NCBI GenBank assembly: GCA_029938185.1
Contig: JAOZVK010000418.1
Span: forward strand, 1-5,313
Reading direction: 5' to 3'
DNA: 5,313 nt
Source of the DNA: Bacteroidales bacterium
GTDB lineage: Bacteria > Bacteroidota > Bacteroidia > Bacteroidales > JAOZVK01
Shown here: positions 5,221-5,313 of the stretch, piece after piece
How the letters are laid out: every line of letters begins with the position of its first letter
Position numbering within the stretch: position 1 is the first letter of the stretch
Position numbers and translations under genes: made by a program
Notes under the pieces: model-generated
What the model was told of the DNA's origin: nothing
The model's database searches: none
Seen by the model: only the letters and a program-made list of their open reading frames with translations

Positions 5221-5313
5221 TTTGTAAAAAAATTAGTAATACACAAAATAAAGTCAGTAGAACTTCAGAACTCACAAAAACAGTTTTCTTTTTCCAAAAC
5301 AATCGCAAGTTAA

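Larger units (their letters stand above)
4951..5313. other. Non-coding downstream region with palindromes
   Basis: No convincing gene occurs in these 363 bp. They hold the hydrolase terminator hairpin (4989-5017), a 6-bp hairpin ACAGAA/TTCTGT (5100-5117), a weak direct repeat AACATrTCACA (5092 and 5137), an inverted repeat at 5171-5190, a compound palindrome (5189-5220) and a degraded palindrome (5251-5265). The only open stretch, 5123-5227 on the plus strand, runs across these repeats and is not supported as a gene. The right edge of the window cuts into whatever follows. Confidence 0.55.

Noticed and set aside
5123..5227. A 34-codon plus-strand open frame downstream of the hydrolase
   Set aside because: It spans the compound palindrome and direct repeats, so its translation is dictated by repeat sequence. 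There is no start signal or recognisable protein feature.

Overview
The window reads as chromosomal DNA of a Bacteroidota bacterium, probably of the Bacteroidales or a related marine/anaerobic lineage. The signs are strong AT bias, A/T-rich leaders with no Shine-Dalgarno sequence, a TonB-dependent receptor with an N-terminal carboxypeptidase-regulatory-like domain, and at least one promoter-like TTTG / TAnnTTTG pair of the type used by the Bacteroidota primary sigma factor. The phylum is fairly safe; no finer assignment can be supported.

Layout. (1) Positions 1-262, minus strand: the N-terminal 87 codons of a coiled-coil protein that runs off the left edge. Its FKETD-type helix is encoded by an imperfect 54-bp tandem duplication. 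(2) Positions 263-650: a divergent AT-rich spacer with one full copy of an interspersed repeat (called repeat A here) and a small hairpin. (3) Positions 651-3119, plus strand: a complete 822-residue outer-membrane TonB-dependent receptor. (4) Positions 3120-3762: a 643-bp gene-poor spacer, the structurally richest part of the window. It holds three and a half more copies of repeat A, arranged as a 19-bp-stem hairpin directly after the receptor stop and as a 261-bp MITE-like unit with 30-bp terminal inverted repeats. It also holds a promoter-like element followed at once by an A-tract/T-tract hairpin, and an 8-bp tandem repeat just before the next gene. (5) Positions 3763-4950, plus strand: a complete 395-residue serine hydrolase of the beta-lactamase/PBP4* superfamily with a lipoprotein signal. 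It is followed by a clear 11-bp hairpin. (6) Positions 4951-5313: non-coding, with further palindromes.

The three genes show no obvious shared pathway. The receptor has no SusD partner beside it, and the wide repeat-filled gap suggests that receptor and hydrolase are transcribed separately. The most notable signal is the repeat A family (core about 33 bp, carrying a palindrome of the form AGGTCGAAGACCT and the block TGCrTAAGCAACATTAAA), which occupies only the intergenic regions flanking the receptor. No defence system, CRISPR array, tRNA/rRNA or transposase gene is visible.
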